DNA from: Paramacrobiotus metropolitanus
Taxonomy: Eukaryota; Tardigrada; Eutardigrada; Parachela; Macrobiotidae
Reading direction: 5' to 3'
DNA length: 64,000 bases
NCBI RefSeq assembly: GCF_019649055.1
Contig: NW_026570244.1
Location: 682,001-746,000, forward strand
The first letter of the stretch is position 1. Each line of letters begins with the position of its first letter. Below are positions 37,301 to 48,208 of the stretch, in pieces. The notes under the pieces were generated by a model. The model worked only from the letters and a program-made list of their open reading frames with translations, was not told where the DNA came from and did no database searches. A program made the translations under genes and the position numbers.

Positions 37301-40300
37301 CAAGCGAAGCTGTTGTGAGCACCGGTACATGCAAGAAACAAGCAGCGTGTTTGCTTTGCTCAGCGTTTAGTTTTCTGTATATTTACTGTGCTTGAAAAAT
37401 GTAATCTAGTCTTTTGGATTTGTATGAATATTTTTTAGCATGTGCGAACCGTATAAAGCACTGCAAGAATGCAAGAAATGTACAAGTTGTAAATCATGCT
37501 AAAATACGTATGCATATTCAAACGGGTAATGCTGAATAGTATTTTTTGCGGTGTTCGATAGCAAAAGCCAGAACCACACTAGTCTGTAACTGTTCAGTGC
37601 ATTGGAGCGGCAATTTCTGTACGAGAAAAACGGTACAAAAAAATTGCGGCATGCATCGGATAATGTATAGCGAATCAGCGATAGGGGAAGCCAGTGTTGC
37701 GCGATGGCGTGGTCCGCGCGAGGTCACTAAATGGATTAAGCAGTGGCCTTTTACTGCTGGCGCCAGCTTATTGCGTTTTCCACACGGCGAAGATCGGCCT
37801 GACAACGTAATACCCAAATTAACGAGCCTCGCCAGTCGCAGCGGATTGCGCACGCCGCGATCCCTGTTTGCGTGTATCTGTTGGCTTCGTAGCGGCGGAA
37901 GCGGCGCACTTGACCGTGCGGCCATAAAAAGACTTGTTGTGATAGAAATGAGGTTAATTGTCATCCCGACCGCCTGCTTTGTATGCCCGCTTATGCCCAT
38001 TGATTTCCGGCATGCTCCATCGGCCGGCATCGATTAATCATGCTTCGTTTATTATTAATGCCGCTGATTTTGATTCCGCCGCTTGAGCGCTAATATTTGA
38101 CGATTACCGCTATTGTAATACCGTATTTCACGTGTACATGCGACAGCCGGCGTCTGATAAGTCATTAAAGGGTTCTGAGTAGTCATTTTAAGCCAGCTGT
38201 TGCTCAAGACTTACGGCCTCGGCATTAGCGTGCAAAATAAAATTTGTTGTGTAAAAAAATTCATTTCGTTCGGCAAGTTGCAGCGCGAAGCGGCAGAGAT
38301 AGATGCGGATGCGGTGTTAATCAGGTAATGCTACCTGCGCGTCATTAGCGAGATGTTTGTTGGAGTTAATGAGCTACAGAGCGCTCCTCCGACCCAGCTG
38401 TCTCCGCCGACCGGAAGTGCGGGACGTCAGGGTTAAAATTAGAAGCCGCACAGTGGAGAGGGATCTGCCTTCTGTGCGTTATCGGGCTGACAAACAAGCG
38501 GTGTAATTGAATAATCTGCCGGTAAATAGGAGGTATTGATGGGCGACCGGCGACAAGCACAGTTCCCTAATACTTATAATCCCTATATATGCGATCCGCG
38601 GCCTGACTTTGATGAGGCTCAGTGGCGCAGTCGATCCGGCATTGATCAGAGTTGCACAGATAATTGTGCTATCGATTTCTATTGGATATATATACAGATC
38701 TATGTGTAATCCGCAGTAGCGTTGATCGCCCAGCGCCAGCTGCAGCCGGAGTAACTAAGCTAAGCAGTGTTGTAATTAGTGGCTGTGCGTTGACTGCGTT
38801 GCGTTGCATTGCGTTGCAGGCGGCGGAAGAGCCGTGCGGAGAAGCAGGCGCCTGATTCGGCTAGTGAGCCGGCCTGGATCGACGCCGTATCCACTGCGGG
38901 ATCGCTCTCCCTCTTATCGGAGCCTGATCCGCATCCGGCTCATCCCCTCGCCCAAGGTCACCGCCGGCGCCGGCCGAACGCGGCCGATGCGCTGCACTTG
39001 ACAGGCCCCGACGCAGCTACATCCACCCCGCCGCCCGCTTACGAGCAGTCCCGCTTCCTGCCTGATCATGTCTTTTCGCCGGAGGCCAGCTGGCTGCCAC
39101 GCGCACAACACTCCAATCATCCGCCGCTCTCCCACAGCTGCCTCGCTCTTACGCAGCCCGGCGCCGACGTCGTAGGCAGCGAATTAGGCAGTACATCCGC
39201 GGGCACTGCGCGATTGCCCTCCGCCGCTGCTTCATCGGCGCGATTCCCTGATCAGCATCACTTCACGCACCACCAGGATGATCTGCACCCGGACACTCTC
39301 CTCTTCAGCAAGCCCCGGCCTGTGAGCCTCGCCCACCCGCTCGCCTCGTCCAGCGCCTGGCACCCGGCCGCCTCCACCGGCAAAGGTCGTCGCGACACCC
39401 TCACCGCGTCCCTCTCGCTCATCCAGCGCGACCGGCGCCCCTACCTCGACACTCTCCGGCCGCGCTCCCTCTCCGTCTACCAAGAGAGCCCTGTCGATGC
39501 CCTTGTCGTCGTCCCGGACACCGCCCTCGACCATGCCGACGCCGACCCGCTGGGCTCGCGTGGCTTCCTGGTGGACCACGCCATGAACTTGTTCTCCGAC
39601 TGCGCCGCCCTCTCCAGCGCCCTCGGAGCCGCCACCCGCAAATCCCTCGTCGCGCCCTTCGTATACGACTACCACCTGCCTCTGCCGGTGCTCAGCGAGC
39701 AGCCGGGGGAGTCGCGCTCCAACAGCCAGTTCCAGCTGCCCGACTGGTCGCCGGGCCTGTCGCCGCCGGACGACCTCTTCGTCGCCGACCTCTCCGTCGA
39801 CGACATGCTGCGCCGCAAGGCCTCCGAGATGTCGCGCGGGCAGAATGCGCGCGAGCAGCGCAACAGCCACCGCCGCATCTCCGCCGCCGACCCGCTCAAC
39901 CCCGACCTGACGCTCAGACAGCAGTTCCTCTCCATGTTCCAGCCCTCCACCGACAACAAGTTGGCATTGAAGCTCTTCGGTAAGTGCGTGTGTAAAGGTG
40001 ACCTTTACCAGCATAATGACTGGCTACCTACAGACGTACGACGGTCGGCTTAAGCATACTGTACTGCGCTGTTTTAAAAATAGATTATGCTATAGTCCTC
40101 GTTTCCCTGTTGACAGGCTCAGTAACGGCCGTGACAAAAGAGCGCGAACGAATCGCGTCCAGCAAACACTGGGTCATACATCCGGCGTCTAATTTTCGGT
40201 AGGCTTCCGCTGCCATGCTTGTTGCATATATAACTCTTACTGTAAACAAAGGTCAGACATTCTTATTTGGGCAGCTTTTACTTCGATCTGTTTATGCTGG

Positions 40301-43300
40301 TGATTCTCCTGGCTAACTTGATGATTTTACCGGTGTCCATTGCCTTCTTTAACGAAGACTTCAGCATTCCCTGGATTGTTTTCAACTGCTTTAGCGACAC
40401 GGTAACTGCAAGCTGGTGAAATTAAAGTTAAGCATATTGTACAAATGTGTCCGGGATTAGCCGGTTGCTGTTAAAACTGTTATTTACGTACAGATTTTCA
40501 TTTTACATACGTCCACAAACGCTATTGTTTATATTTGATTAGCAGATAGTAAATGATTATAAGTAATAAATAACAAATAAATAGTGTTAAACGATTAAGA
40601 TTTATAAGGTGACGCTACAGATAAATACGCACCGGCATCCTTCACGAAACGTCATGTGTTGTCGCGTCACTGAAATTAATACTCGTACACCAACTTATTA
40701 ATTTGTTGATTAATGGCTGTAATGGGAACGGCGACTGGAAAGGTCAGCCTTCGTCTATCCCGCCGCGCATATTCCTTAGTCATCACCAGTCCCTGCTATT
40801 TCAGACTCACTTATTACTGTTGCTCTTTTAAATTTGCAGATTTTCATCATCGACCTGGTGTGCAATTTCCGAACAGGTACGCCGACGGATAAACAAAATT
40901 AATTGCTGGTCTGATTCTGGAAATGTCATGAGGTCTGCCAGCAAATTACCGTTATTCGACACTCATTGTTTACACGTCTGCTGACGACCTTGGCCAAATT
41001 AGATTTATAAATACACCGGAAACGCTCATTAATTAACCGCAATACTGCGCTTGTTTATTCCCTCGCGGTCACCTCTGCGCGATTTATTCATATAAGCACT
41101 GCAAATTCTGTCTGTGTATCTGTAGGGCTGCTCAATCCAGAAAACGCCTCGGTAGTCATTCTGGTAAGTACAACGCCTAAATCTGCTTGATCACTGTACG
41201 GTGATGCGTACCTCGAAGTTTGGATTCGACTCGTTGACTGCTCAGTCAGCTGTATTGCATATGTACTTTGTTACGGCATTTGTCCAGTGTGTCCACTATA
41301 TACAGTAAGCCATTTATAATGCCCATCGCATTCTTTTTTACTTGCACAGGACCCCAAAGAGATCGCGAAACGTTATATTCGCTCATGGTAAGGTTTTCTG
41401 TAAAGATCACCAGAGCGCTACGTATATTGCTTCTGGCATGTGCGGACATAAATCAAACAACCACATTAATTGTTTTAATTGTTAGTGTCACTCATTGCTT
41501 ATGTAACGCAATACATCACGGTGTCACGTTGCCTTTTATTTTGATCAACTAGATCTACAGTATAACTCTTATTCCCGTTGTTGGCATTTTATTATGTGAA
41601 TGATATAATCGATAAAGTTTCAATATTCTGTGCCTAATTCCAGCCGCCGGGCCACATGCCGGTTGAGTATACGGTTGAATGCAGCGCGGTCTCTTGCAGG
41701 TTTTTTGTGGACCTGATTTCGTCTATCCCCTTCGACTACGTGGTAAGTTAGCAAAGAGCATAACCATACAGTATCTGCAAACTGAAACAATCAAGTCGCT
41801 GGAACAGATAGTGTGAGGGTGACTTACCTATTTGTGCAGGTGCTGGTGATCAGCATCTGGGACGACGACTTCGCCAAGTCGCAGTTCGTGCACGCCGGGC
41901 GGGCGCTGCGCATCCTGCGCATGGCCAAACTGCTCAGTCTCATCAAGCTGCTGCGCCTCTCGCGCCTGGTCCGCTACGTCTCCCAGTTCGAGGAGATCTA
42001 TGTGAGTACGCACGCACTCAACCGCTTGCCGCAGATACATGTGCAATACAATATACCAATCTTATCGGTTAAATGACTCAGTGTCACCGTCATTTTGCCC
42101 TTATGGTGACCTTTCCCTGTGCAATAACGTATTCACAAAAAAGCATAGTTATTTCTGTTAATCACCAGCGGATTCTTTAGTGCCTGTACGGCTGTACTGA
42201 CCACGCACCTACATAACAATTATACAGTTCATGTATAATTAATATATATGGAACGTTCGTACCAAAGAAAAAAACTGGAACGTTTTTTTCCTTCCTGTAG
42301 TCACTGTAATCATCTGTAGACAACGTGTAGACACCCTGTAGACAACCTGTATACCTAAGAAACCAGGTGACTACAGGATGTCTACAGTGGTGTCTACGGG
42401 CTGTCTACAGACGACTACCGGTGTATACAGGCACAGCATCGAGCTGAGTCTAAGAAGGTCTGCCTGTATATTGTACAGCGGTAGACATCCGTAGACAACC
42501 TGCAGACACCGTTGTAGACACGCCGTATACATTCTAAGAAACCAGGTGACTACCGATAGGTCTACAGGGTGTCTACAGCCTGTATACAGATGTCTACTGT
42601 GACTACAAGGAGAGAAAAACGTTTCACTTTTTTTCTTTGGTACGAAACGTGCCACAGATGATAATTAAGGACGAAAGCACATATTTAATCTGGAAAAAAT
42701 GCTTACTCTTTCCCCTTGCAGTTTCTGAACATTGCCGGAGTCTTTATGCGCATCTTCAATTTCATGTGCCTGATGATGTTGGTCAGTACAAATTCATATT
42801 ACGACATTCCATGTGATATGGTTTGCTGTCATCGTTATATATGTACATCAACGAGTGCTGCATAATAATTCGACTAAATGCACCGAATTGGAACGGGTAT
42901 TCAATTGCAGATGGCTCACTGGAGCGGCTGCATTCAGTTCCTCGTTCCCATGCTGCAGGGATTTCCGCGCGATTCTTGGGTGGTAAGTGACCTTTACGCT
43001 GGCCATCACTTGAATTTACTGACGCAGGTTCCTATTTGCTGGCTGTATATGCACTGATAGTAATGCGTATTATCATTAAAACGCAGCTGCTTTTTCGCTT
43101 GAATCCCTCTGCCACTTCCGGTAGCCAGTGGCCTACCGACAATTAGCAGTATCTATGATGTGTACAAGTAAATGTGGGATGATGGGATCACTTCCAAACT
43201 AAACTAAACTAGCAAAGTCGCTGTAGACTTGCAGTTGGCTACACTGTATAATACCTCGTAATTTGTGCTGGGCAGGTGATCAACGAACTGGAGCACGCGC

Positions 43301-46121
43301 CCTGGTTCGAGCAGTATACGTGGAGGTAAGACACGACAGACACATATACACTCTACATTAAGCGTCAGTTCCGCCGGCGACTGTATTCCCTTGTGGTCCT
43401 AATTTCCCCTTGGCACGACAGATCGTAGACACGTGTTGGCGTTCTGTACTCTGTGAATTTCTGGCTGACAAGCGGCGACACTTTATCGGTTTTGTTGTTG
43501 CAGCGTGTTCAAAGCCATCAGTCACCAACTGTCCATCGGTACGTACTTCTACTCGTACACAGATTCAACAAACCCTCGGCACTACACCGTAGAGTAGATT
43601 ATCATTCTTCTATAGGGCTAAACTTCCGGGTCACTGCGGGGTGACGTAATAAAGTGTTGAATTGAATTTGCAGGGTACGGTCGATACCCTCCACAGTCCA
43701 TTAGGTGAGTGATACACATTACACAGATATACAATACAGGCCAGTAATCTGCGTTCTGCGGCATCAGTGACCTCTGAGCGGCAACTGCGGTAACTGTTGG
43801 CTTTTGCAGTGACGCCTGGCTGACGGTTCTCTCCATGCTGACGGGCGCGTAAGTATTACGAATCTCTGACATTACAATCGTCAACATTTCATCGCAGTAA
43901 TTAATATGGGCTCTGCAAGGCACTCTGCTCGATTGTATACCTGTAATACTAACCTGCAGTAAGCAAGACGGTAATTGCTCGGAAGCGTAAATTACGGTAC
44001 CTACACGTATGCCGACAGTAAGGCAGCGTAACCAGTTGATCAAATGGGCAGCTCGAGCGGGAACGCTGGTATGCTTTACAGATTCACCTACGCCCTCTTC
44101 ATCGGACACGCGTCCAATCTGATTCACTCCCTGGACGCATCCCGTCGCCAGTATCGTGAAAAGGTGACCTTGCATTGCAGCACTGCAGCTCCGTTTGCCT
44201 GCGTGTTCAGTGTCAATAATGATGTTATTGTTGTGCAGTGGAAGCAAGTGGAGGAGTACATGGCCTACCGGAAGCTGCCGCGGCAGCTGCGCGCCAAGAT
44301 CTCCGACTTCTACGAGCACCGCTTCCAGGGCAAGATGTTCGACGAGGAGGCCATCCTCAGCGAGCTCAACGACCCCCTGCGCGAGGTACACTGCGCCAAT
44401 GTGTTGTATCACTTGCCCATTAACCCAGTGGCTGTATAACTGAACGCGGCCACGGACACGTGTTCAGTCGGGCCGGAAGTGTTGTGCAAGTGTTCAGTAA
44501 AACGATGGTCATTAACGCGTGGTGCATGATGTTGTTGCAGCTGATAATCAACTACAACTGCCGCGACCTGGTGTCCAGTGTGCCTTTCTTCTCGCACGCC
44601 GATCCCAACTTCGTTACCGGTACAACTAGTGTCCATCTTCTGTTCTTCAAATTATTAACATTAACGGCATACGTATAATTAGAAGTATTTCTACATTATG
44701 GTGCTGATCCCATTCAAAATAACATTTGTTGCTGTTAGCTGTGATAACGCGACTGCGCTACGAGTTCTTCTTGCCGGATGACGTGATTGTACGGGAGGGC
44801 ACCCTGGGCGACAAGATGTACTTCATCCAGGAGGGCCTGGTGGAGATCTACCTGGAGCCCAAGGTGCTGCACGAGGAGCCGGCGGTCATCACCTGTCTCA
44901 GCGACGGCTCCTACTTTGGAGGTGGGTGACTACGCACTGCGCTCTGCATACTACTCATTTATAAGCATGACCTTTTCCTGATGTACTGATGCCATCGACG
45001 GCTACGCCCTGTCAATAACGGCATGCACTACCTACTGTAAAGATCTCTTTGCACAAGAGATCTTTACACTACCACGAACAAAATAAAATTGCGGTTTCTG
45101 CAGAAATTTGCTTGCTGACCAAAGCGAAGCGCGTGGCCTCCGTACGGGCGGTGACGTGTTGCTCACTCTTCTCGCTACAGTCGGACAACTTCAACTGCGT
45201 GCTCAACGAATACCCGCTTATGAGGACGGCGCTAGAAAGGTATTGCAACATTTATTGCACTTCCTACGCTTATACTAACTGCCTGTTTACAGCGTGGCGG
45301 CCGAGCGCCTGAACAAGATCGGCAAGGACCCCGGCATCGTCAGCCAGCGCAGCCGCGACAACCTGCGCGGCGGCGAAGACGTGTCCAGCGACGCCGGTCT
45401 GGCGGGCAGCCGCTCCACCTCGGCCTTCGCCTTCCCCTTGCCGACCTTCGTCGACCCCGAAGCCGAGCCGGGCGACGCCGCCGCCGCTCTCATCGCCCAT
45501 TCGCCGCTGCTGGCCGGCAGCACGTCGGCCGACGCCCTGGGCCGCCGGCTGGAAGCGGCTACACAGCAGTACCGCTACACCAACCACCCCTCCACGCCGC
45601 GGACACTGTCCCCGTCCAACACCTACTCCTCCCTGCGCCCGCTGGCCCAGACCACTCCCGGGAGCGCCAGCGCCTACCAACTGTCGCCGACGCCCATGAT
45701 CAGTCCTTACCCGGACCGCCGTCTCTCGCAGCGCAGCCGCCTCCCGCGGGAGGACTCCAGCGACCAGCCGCCGCCGCCCAGTCCGGGCGGCATCCACATG
45801 CGCCCGCTCACTACTTACGACGCGCAGGTGCACGACAAGCCCGGCAAGGCGGAGAAGGTGACGGGCGAGCGCGACGAACTTCTGCCTAAGAGCAGTATCA
45901 GTCTGACGGTGGACGCGCCGGCCGCCCGCAGCAGCATAAACCAGTCGATGCCGGCCTTGTCGCCGAAACCGCCACTGCCGCTGCCCAGCAGCAGCACGAC
46001 CGCCGTCACCGTGGAGCAGCCGCCCGCGCTTAATAGTCCGCCAAGTGGACCGCTGCAGATTGCCGCCAACACCGAGTCCAGTCGGCTGGCCGGGTCAACG
46101 ACATGGAACTCGGCAGTTTAG
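31304..46121 (+). CDS. HCN: HCN (hyperpolarisation-activated, cyclic-nucleotide-gated) channel, 21 exons, 1166 aa
   Basis: Exons: 31304-31374, 38820-39979, 40117-40198, 40275-40401, 40840-40876, 41126-41163, 41350-41387, 41700-41742, 41840-42001, 42722-42781, 42911-42982, 43276-43325, 43504-43538, 43674-43704, 43810-43848, 44082-44163, 44239-44385, 44541-44619, 44739-44921, 45104-45239, 45293-46121. All phases close. Residues 1-438 are a long low-complexity N terminus ending in the HCN domain ([11 protein letters not shown]). S1 is about 439-462, S2 about 475-490, S3 about 517-537, S4 from R553 ([20 protein letters not shown]), S5 about 588-612. The pore filter is LSIGYG (G659-Y660-G661), then S6, C-linker ([14 protein letters not shown]) and CNBD (about 785-890; phosphate-binding R855). 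The last 270 residues are disordered Ser/Pro. It carries Na+/K+ Ih current at the plasma membrane. Exon 1 ([10 protein letters not shown], in-frame upstream TGA at 31280) is assigned only by donor quality and phase. Confidence 0.93.
32464..32519. repeat. Short direct duplication
   Basis: A 24-base word (TTTCATTTG-G/T-GTAGACGACCTTTG) at 32464-32487 recurs at 32496-32519 with one difference. Confidence 0.7.
38793..38819 (+). repeat. GCGTT microsatellite forming the HCN exon-2 acceptor
   Basis: A run of GCGTT/GCATT pentamers ends in GTTGCAG, which is the only usable acceptor for the large N-terminal exon. It lacks the usual pyrimidine tract, so the exon boundary is less secure than the others in this gene. 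Confidence 0.5.
42249..42654. mobile_element. MITE-like inverted-repeat element in an HCN intron
   Basis: Imperfect terminal inverted repeats of about 55 bp (42249-42304 and 42600-42654) both read TGG-x-ACGTT-(T)-CGTACCAAAG from the outside and GTAGTCAC at the inner edge. Between them lie two diverged copies, about 180 bp apart, of a unit with GTAGACA words, then TAAGAAACCAGGTGACTAC (42355 and 42535), then TGTCTAC words. Each unit can fold on itself. There is no coding capacity, and I could not define a target-site duplication. It sits in the intron between the S4 and S5 exons and leaves splice sites intact. A non-autonomous DNA transposon is the best reading. Confidence 0.75.
45036..45068. 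repeat. Perfect 14-bp stem hairpin before an HCN acceptor
   Basis: TGTAAAGATCTCTT at 45036-45049 and its exact reverse complement at 45055-45068 flank a 5-base loop. The stem ends 35 bases before the exon starting at 45104, which encodes the second half of the CNBD, so it may overlap the branch-point region. Confidence 0.7.
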
Positions 46122-48208
46122 CGATGTTTTCATTTCCGGCTGTTGTGCCGATTTGCTCGTCAACCGGCGATTCAATCTGATAACCTGACTTTTATTTAAA
46201 AGTGCATAGCCCCGTGACCTTTCCATCCGCAGTGGAATATTCGGCGTGACCTCGTCCAACGGATGGGCAGCGCTGTCTTTGCAGTATCTACTTGTTCTTG
46301 TGATAGCTCAAACTGTATACGCTCCGTGACCTTTTGAACGAATCCGCTGATCGCCTGTTGTGTTCTGCAAGTTACACAGGCACACGACGATTCCAAAGGT
46401 CACCGAAGAATTAAGTCTGCTTTCGCTGCACTTGCCACAGGCGCGTGATCTGCATGTATAACCGCTTGTAACTTGTATCTGTAGTTCTGTACAGAGAGCG
46501 TTGATGCGCTTGCAATAAGCAAATGTTCTACTTAATTTCCGTTGCGCTCTGTTGACAGACAGTATTCTGCCTGGTGTGGCCAGCTGCAGTTACGCCACGA
46601 AGCTCCTATCTCTGATCTCTTAGATTTGCTTTCGAAAATGTGTTTATCAGCTGCATGTGCCGGATTAATGTGCAAGTATTACCCCTGTGATCTCCCCATG
46701 GTCAACAAAATTACTACGAGTATCCTAATAAATTATTTATCTTTAGCAGATTGTGCGGTTAATTAAGTGAAGCACCACATGAAATTACCACTTTGGTTAG
46801 CAACTTAACATTCTTTCTTGCGCGTACCGTATAAAGAACTCTGGTGACGTTTTAGTACGTATTCTTCCACAGAACACAACGGTCCCAACCTAAACAAATC
46901 CGCCCGTTTCCTTCGATTTCAAGGATTAAATTGACGTATTATTCTGAAGAATATAAACTGCAACGGCTATTATAATTATGTAGAGATGTGTATGTAATAA
47001 TGAGATCAAAGCAATGGACAACACTAGCATTTCTACTCGTACGAGTATAGATTATGTTGACTAATTCCGGTACCGATATAATGTAACTTTATTCACGTCA
47101 GTATGTTTCACAAAAGGCAGCGCCTAGCGTTTACATGATCTAGACGAAGAATCCATTCCAGTTATCAAAGAACTGGACAAACGACTGGAACAGCAAACAG
47201 GCGAAAAGAGTTCCCATGAATTTTTACGTCAAAGATTGTCACTGGAGATACAACGGGGAAATGCGGTCTCAGTTTTGGGTACAATGGAAGGAGCGGAGCG
47301 GTTTGACGAAGTTTTTATGTTGTAATAAATTGTGATGTTTTTAATAATGCAGAATACGTTGTGAATAAAGGTTAACATGTGATGGAACAGTTCCCAAAAA
47401 CACTTTGAGCATTACCACGCTGAATCTGGAGACCGAAACGTGGAAAAATAAAACAGGTGAAGCAGCTTCCTCCCGTTCGATTATGCAGTTTTGTGCCGGT
47501 TTCCTTCAGCGGATTAACAGACGCGTTGCACCAAAAGTTCCTGTACTGTATTAATTTTAGTATTGTGTTTTTTGAGTAGTGTTACGCGAATGCACTTTTT
47601 CTTATATTGATGGCCTTTGCCCAATAAATGAAGGATTTTAGTATTTACAGTACTTATCGTTAATGTATTCGTACTCGTACCGGAAGTGAGAAGGCTAAAA
47701 ATGCCAACCTCCCTGTCATTATATGCGACCGCCCTGGCTGACAGTGCGGTGGATGTCCTGTGGCAGTGGTAGCAGACTGGTACAGTACTGCTGCAGTGCT
47801 GCTAGTGCTGGTACAGTACTTATACGTAGCAGTTTGGTAGCAGCCTTTGCAAAATCCTGAATCCACTGCAGTCTGCAGATGGGAAATGTGCGCTGATTTT
47901 GATTCCGCTTGTTCGAACTGCTACTGAGTACTGAGTGTGTGGATTTTGGAGATCAGTACTTGTATTCCACTATTCCTGTGATTACAAGGTTGCGCAGCAC
48001 GAAGTAGTGCAGCTGTGTGCTGCTGCTGGCAGCTGGTTGTGACTGTGTCTTCGTCTCTTGAACTGACGTTAGACTTTTGTAATCCTGTGATTGATGTGCT
48101 GCTGACTCCTGAGAGACGGTCTAGCGCACGGTGCATGGGGTTGTTGTTGCTGGAGCGGGGGATGCCGTGGAGGGATCAGCTGGCCCGAGCGTGTTAAACA
48201 GACGGAGG
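46122..48208. other. Intergenic: HCN 3' UTR, orphan exon, BPNT2 upstream
   Basis: The first 300 bases after HCN carry three TGACCTTT/AAAGGTCA words (46215, 46327, 46395). AATAAA at 46727-46732 could end the HCN transcript. The orphan exon lies at 47144-47325. The part at 47750-47840 is rich in GGTACAGTACT and GCTGCAGT words. No other gene was recognised. Confidence 0.4.
47144..47325 (+). other. Orphan coding-like exon, unrecognised C-terminal fragment
   Basis: An open frame of about 60 codons follows a possible acceptor (GATCTAG at 47137-47143) and ends in TAA 47323-47325. It reads like real protein: IPVIKELDKRLEQQTGEKSS and FLRQRLSLEIQRGNAVSVLG, with alternating charge and no low complexity. 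Codon use is AT-rich, unlike the GC3-rich neighbours, and an AATAAA overlaps the stop (47324-47329). I find no upstream exon in this frame. It may be the 3' end of a transposon-derived gene or a relic of one; I cannot name the family. Confidence 0.35.

Larger units (their letters stand above)
31375..38819 (+). other. Probable first HCN intron, 7.4 kb
   Basis: If exon 1 is correct, this intron fills the region. I see no internal gene; open frames such as 37546-38037 and 35295-35681 are featureless. A local 24-bp duplication lies at 32464-32519, and a CCGGAAGT at 38411. The size stands out against HCN introns of mostly 76-730 nt and suggests intronic control elements (inference). Confidence 0.45.

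Noticed and set aside
37518-38037. Overlapping 163-170-aa frames on both strands
   Set aside because: No motif or composition of a real protein; both strands open over the same interval points to chance.
39232-40014. 260-aa antisense open frame over the HCN N-terminal exon
   Set aside because: Low-complexity Glu/Gly/Val sequence produced by the opposite strand of a GC-rich exon.
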